A DNA stretch of 64,000 nt from Cyclaneusma minus (Eukaryota > Ascomycota > Leotiomycetes > Marthamycetales > Marthamycetaceae), in NCBI GenBank assembly GCA_037179335.1, contig JAKZHN010000033.1, positions 248,001-312,000 of the forward strand, given 5' to 3'. Below, piece after piece: positions 61,373-64,000 of this stretch; the stretch's first letter is position 1; each line of letters opens with the position of its first letter. The notes beneath the pieces are model-generated. The model ran no database searches. It saw only the letters and a program-made list of their open reading frames with translations, and had not been told where the DNA came from. The translations under genes were made by a program, and so were the position numbers.

Positions 61373-64000
61373 GGCATACTCCCTGGGATCCCCCTCTTTC
61401 AATGTCCATATTTCAGCGGGGCGTTACGGTGGCTCATGCATACAAGGACGGGCGTACCGGGTAGGGTGGCGTTCTAGCCGAGTATTGGGAGCCGCCAGAC
61501 AGTGGTCTGGTGCCCGAAGTTCTTCAAAAGGGGCTAATGAAGGTTGCTTGATGCTAGAAAGTACCTAGCATGAGCATTCAGCAACCTAAAACTACGACGT
61601 GACACACTTCACCCCACTTGTTATTCCATTTGTGATTTCCTGCTGCCACGTGGGATGACAGAAGAATTGATGCGGCTTGCGATCCCTGGATGACTCGGAA
61701 TATCTCAAGTGATTCTAAATGTTCCAAACAATCGGGAATAAAGACAAATCAAGCAAATAACATGCTGATAGTCTGATCTCAAGCCACATACAGCATTTTC
61801 CCGTTAGTCGTCTCACTGTATTGTTCAAGGGCATAAGACGGAAGAAATCGAGGCAGACTCTCCTGGTAGTGGAAACCAATCTGTCGCTTCATCAAAGGTC
61901 ACTCTGAGCGACCTTTACGAAAGACTGTCGGTCAGGTGGTGATGTCGCCAACCACAATGCCATAGCAAAAGCGCGTTTTCATGTAAAACGAGAACATCAG
62001 ATTCCATCTATCTAGTAAGGTCCCCCATCCATCGAGGGCACACTTCCAAGTTCCATGTTCCACCACCCAGGCTCGGCAAGGGCTGGCAACGCGACGACTC
62101 AGGGAGGTTGGGTCAATCTGACCCAGCCCATTCGATCCGTTGCCGGCTCAAAACTCAGGCTCATCCGAACCCCTAACAATCCAGTCCTATCACATTGCCA
62201 AATTTCGAAATCTAGACAGCGCACGCCTCGTGAGCATGCCGGCAATGCTGGATGAGTCCGCACAGATCACCAGTCTCTTCCTTGGCACCAAAATCGACAA
62301 CCCACACACCGCAGCGGGGAATTACGCAGGTGGTAGGGATTGTGGAAGAGAAGAATGGTTGTACCAGGGACGGACCTCAACATTCGAGCCTCAAAATTCA
62401 AGATATGGATTGACAGCCCCCGAAAACGCGGAGGCATAGGCCAGCCGCACCATACTGCATTCGAAGTACGGCAGGACTGGTCTTTGAGCACAGGCGAGGG
62501 GCTCTCCAAGCTCGATCTGAGCAAACTGTCCCGTGTCAGTGTGCGGGTGGGCCCACTCAATCAGTATTTTCTCTCCAGCGTCCTTGAAAACCCTAACACT
62601 CAGTCCTCGTACCAGCTAATGCCGTTCGAGAGTCTGAATATAAGGGCCCGAGGACCCAAGACCCGAGTTCTCGGTGGATGTGTGAATATGGGAGCCGTCG
62701 GGGGGCGAAGATCTGGCTTGCCGGTGACTGAAGAGTGAAGACTCGGAAGCCCGCAGCGTCCAGGTAGGGAATCTCGCAGATTCTGGAGTGAAGACTGAGC
62801 CGGGAGATTGGACTCACTATTCAAGTATCCATTCCGGTATTCGGACACGACGCGACGGATTAAGCCTAAAAAAGCAAACCCCCGTCAGCATACAGAGCAC
62901 GCCAAGTGAGTCCACTCAACCACTCTTTCCGTCATTGCATCCGCGAGAGCCCAATCATTACAGCTGGGTTAGTGCGACGCGACCGGGAAAGGAATCATAA
63001 ACGAGTTTGGGCAAAGAATGGTGCGGTGCCGATAATGACAACAATGGGGCAGCTGATAATGACCCAAGACGCCTAGCCATCCACCAGCCCATCCGGGTGG
63101 CGAGCCTGAAGCAAGAGTCCGAAGACTCGAGCTTCAGACTCACCGTGGCGCGGAGGGGGAGGTGTGAAAGAGTGGTGATAAGTGTGCGAAGGAGTGGAAA
63201 CGAGATATGAGTGGCGTGGATGGCTGATGGATGACGTGGGCGTCGTTGGTGCGGACTCTCGAGGATACTGGGACAGAGGTGATAGAGCCGGGGGTAAGGA
63301 CTTAGCAGTTTGGTATTCGAAGGTCGGTGATGGGAGGATAGGTGGATGTTTGGACTCGGGTCCAGGGAGGATAGATATTTGAAAGTGGACCTAGAGAAAC
63401 TGCACCCGGAGTGTAAGCATGGCGAACAATACATTATACTTGTGAGTCCACACAGCCATCCCCCGACCAATTGCATCTTCATTTGCATGAGATCATTTCT
63501 TATGGTTTTTGCAACTCTTTGTTTGCTCTGCTGCTCTGTGTACTTTTTTTCTCGATGTTTTTGTATATATTTTCTTGCATATTTTTTATTTCTTGTATTT
63601 TGTCCTTGTGTTTCTTCTTTTTGTGGTTTTTTTTTCTGGTATTCTTTTCTTGTGTTTTTTCTTATTTTCTTTTGTCAGGCAGGCGCTTCGTCTCTCTCTT
63701 TTTCTTTTCTTGACGTTCTTTGTTTTTTCTATCCCCAATTGCCCACTGATGCTAGTCGAGAGATAACTGAGCCGGGGCATTGGACTCACCATTAAAATGT
63801 TTCAAACTCCAGAAGTCGTGGAATATATGTCGGCGGCTCGGTAGATAAACGGTTCGCACCTAGACTGTCCCCGAATCAGCATGGCGCCAATGCTGAGTGA
63901 TAATGCACATCCAGTTGTGGAGTATGGCGCTGCGAGCAAGAGGACGTCAAAGCGTGTTGATCGTGAAGGCATGCGACCTTCAAGCTCACAGGTGAGATCG
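61373..64000. other. Gene-poor end of the window with small repeats
   Basis: No gene was recognised. Two or three 19-bp family copies lie at ~61690-61740 (GGAATATCTCAAGTGATTC). A ~30 bp segment, ACTGAGCCGGG followed by ATTGGACTCAC, occurs at ~62796 and again at ~63769. A T-rich stretch runs at 63540-63730. Confidence 0.45.

Overview
The window comes from a filamentous ascomycete (Pezizomycotina), most likely a Dothideomycete. It shows short GT..AG introns with fungal donors (GTAAGT, GTATGT) and CTGAC/CTAAT-like branch sites. Its core proteins are recognisable: NOC2, VPS28, MDM12, a DGTS synthase end, xylitol dehydrogenase and a LaeA-like methyltransferase. Genes are islands in long non-coding, repeat-bearing DNA. 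The class assignment is an inference from gene content and style.

Layout. 1-479: 3' end of a BTA1-type betaine-lipid synthase. 1921-2979: ZZ-like zinc finger plus RNase H protein. 3.3-8.0 kb: ARRAY 1, fifteen tandem ~250-375 bp units, each with a TATA box near a shared upstream element (two CTGTCG hexamers starting 19 bp apart), plus one unit without a TATA. 8.0-8.8 kb: 19-bp repeat blocks around a gene fragment. 8.8-13.7 kb: a compact housekeeping block, NOC2(-), VPS28(+), MDM12(-). 13.7-30.9 kb: mostly gene desert, with one clear small gene at 21.3 kb that has an internal duplication. 30.9-32.4 kb: seven-exon LaeA-like methyltransferase. 34.4-40.4 kb: ARRAY 2, the same promoter units in two blocks facing each other, with a tRNA-like Pol III element inside. 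40.7-50.7 kb: xylitol dehydrogenase, a kelch-BTB protein, a helix-hairpin-helix protein interrupted by an unusually large repeat-filled intron, and a Q/P/S-rich 840-residue protein. 51-59 kb: repeat-rich accessory zone with Gypsy integrase pieces, 19-bp arrays, fragments of the 840-residue gene and four copies (one intact) of an unrecognised two-exon gene family. 59.8-61.4 kb: broken SRPK-type kinase gene. 61.4-64 kb: no recognised gene.

The most unusual content is the pair of promoter arrays. About 33 units share an upstream element, a TATA box and (in most of the A type) a conserved first ~45 nt downstream, while the rest of each unit diverges and carries no conserved reading frame. This looks like a clustered family of short transcription units, possibly non-coding RNA genes, that I cannot match to anything known. 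A second theme is a 19-bp repeat family that repeatedly lies next to captured gene pieces and also sits inside an intron.

All gene models were read by eye. Splice sites were chosen by reading-frame continuity and family similarity from memory; no database search was run.
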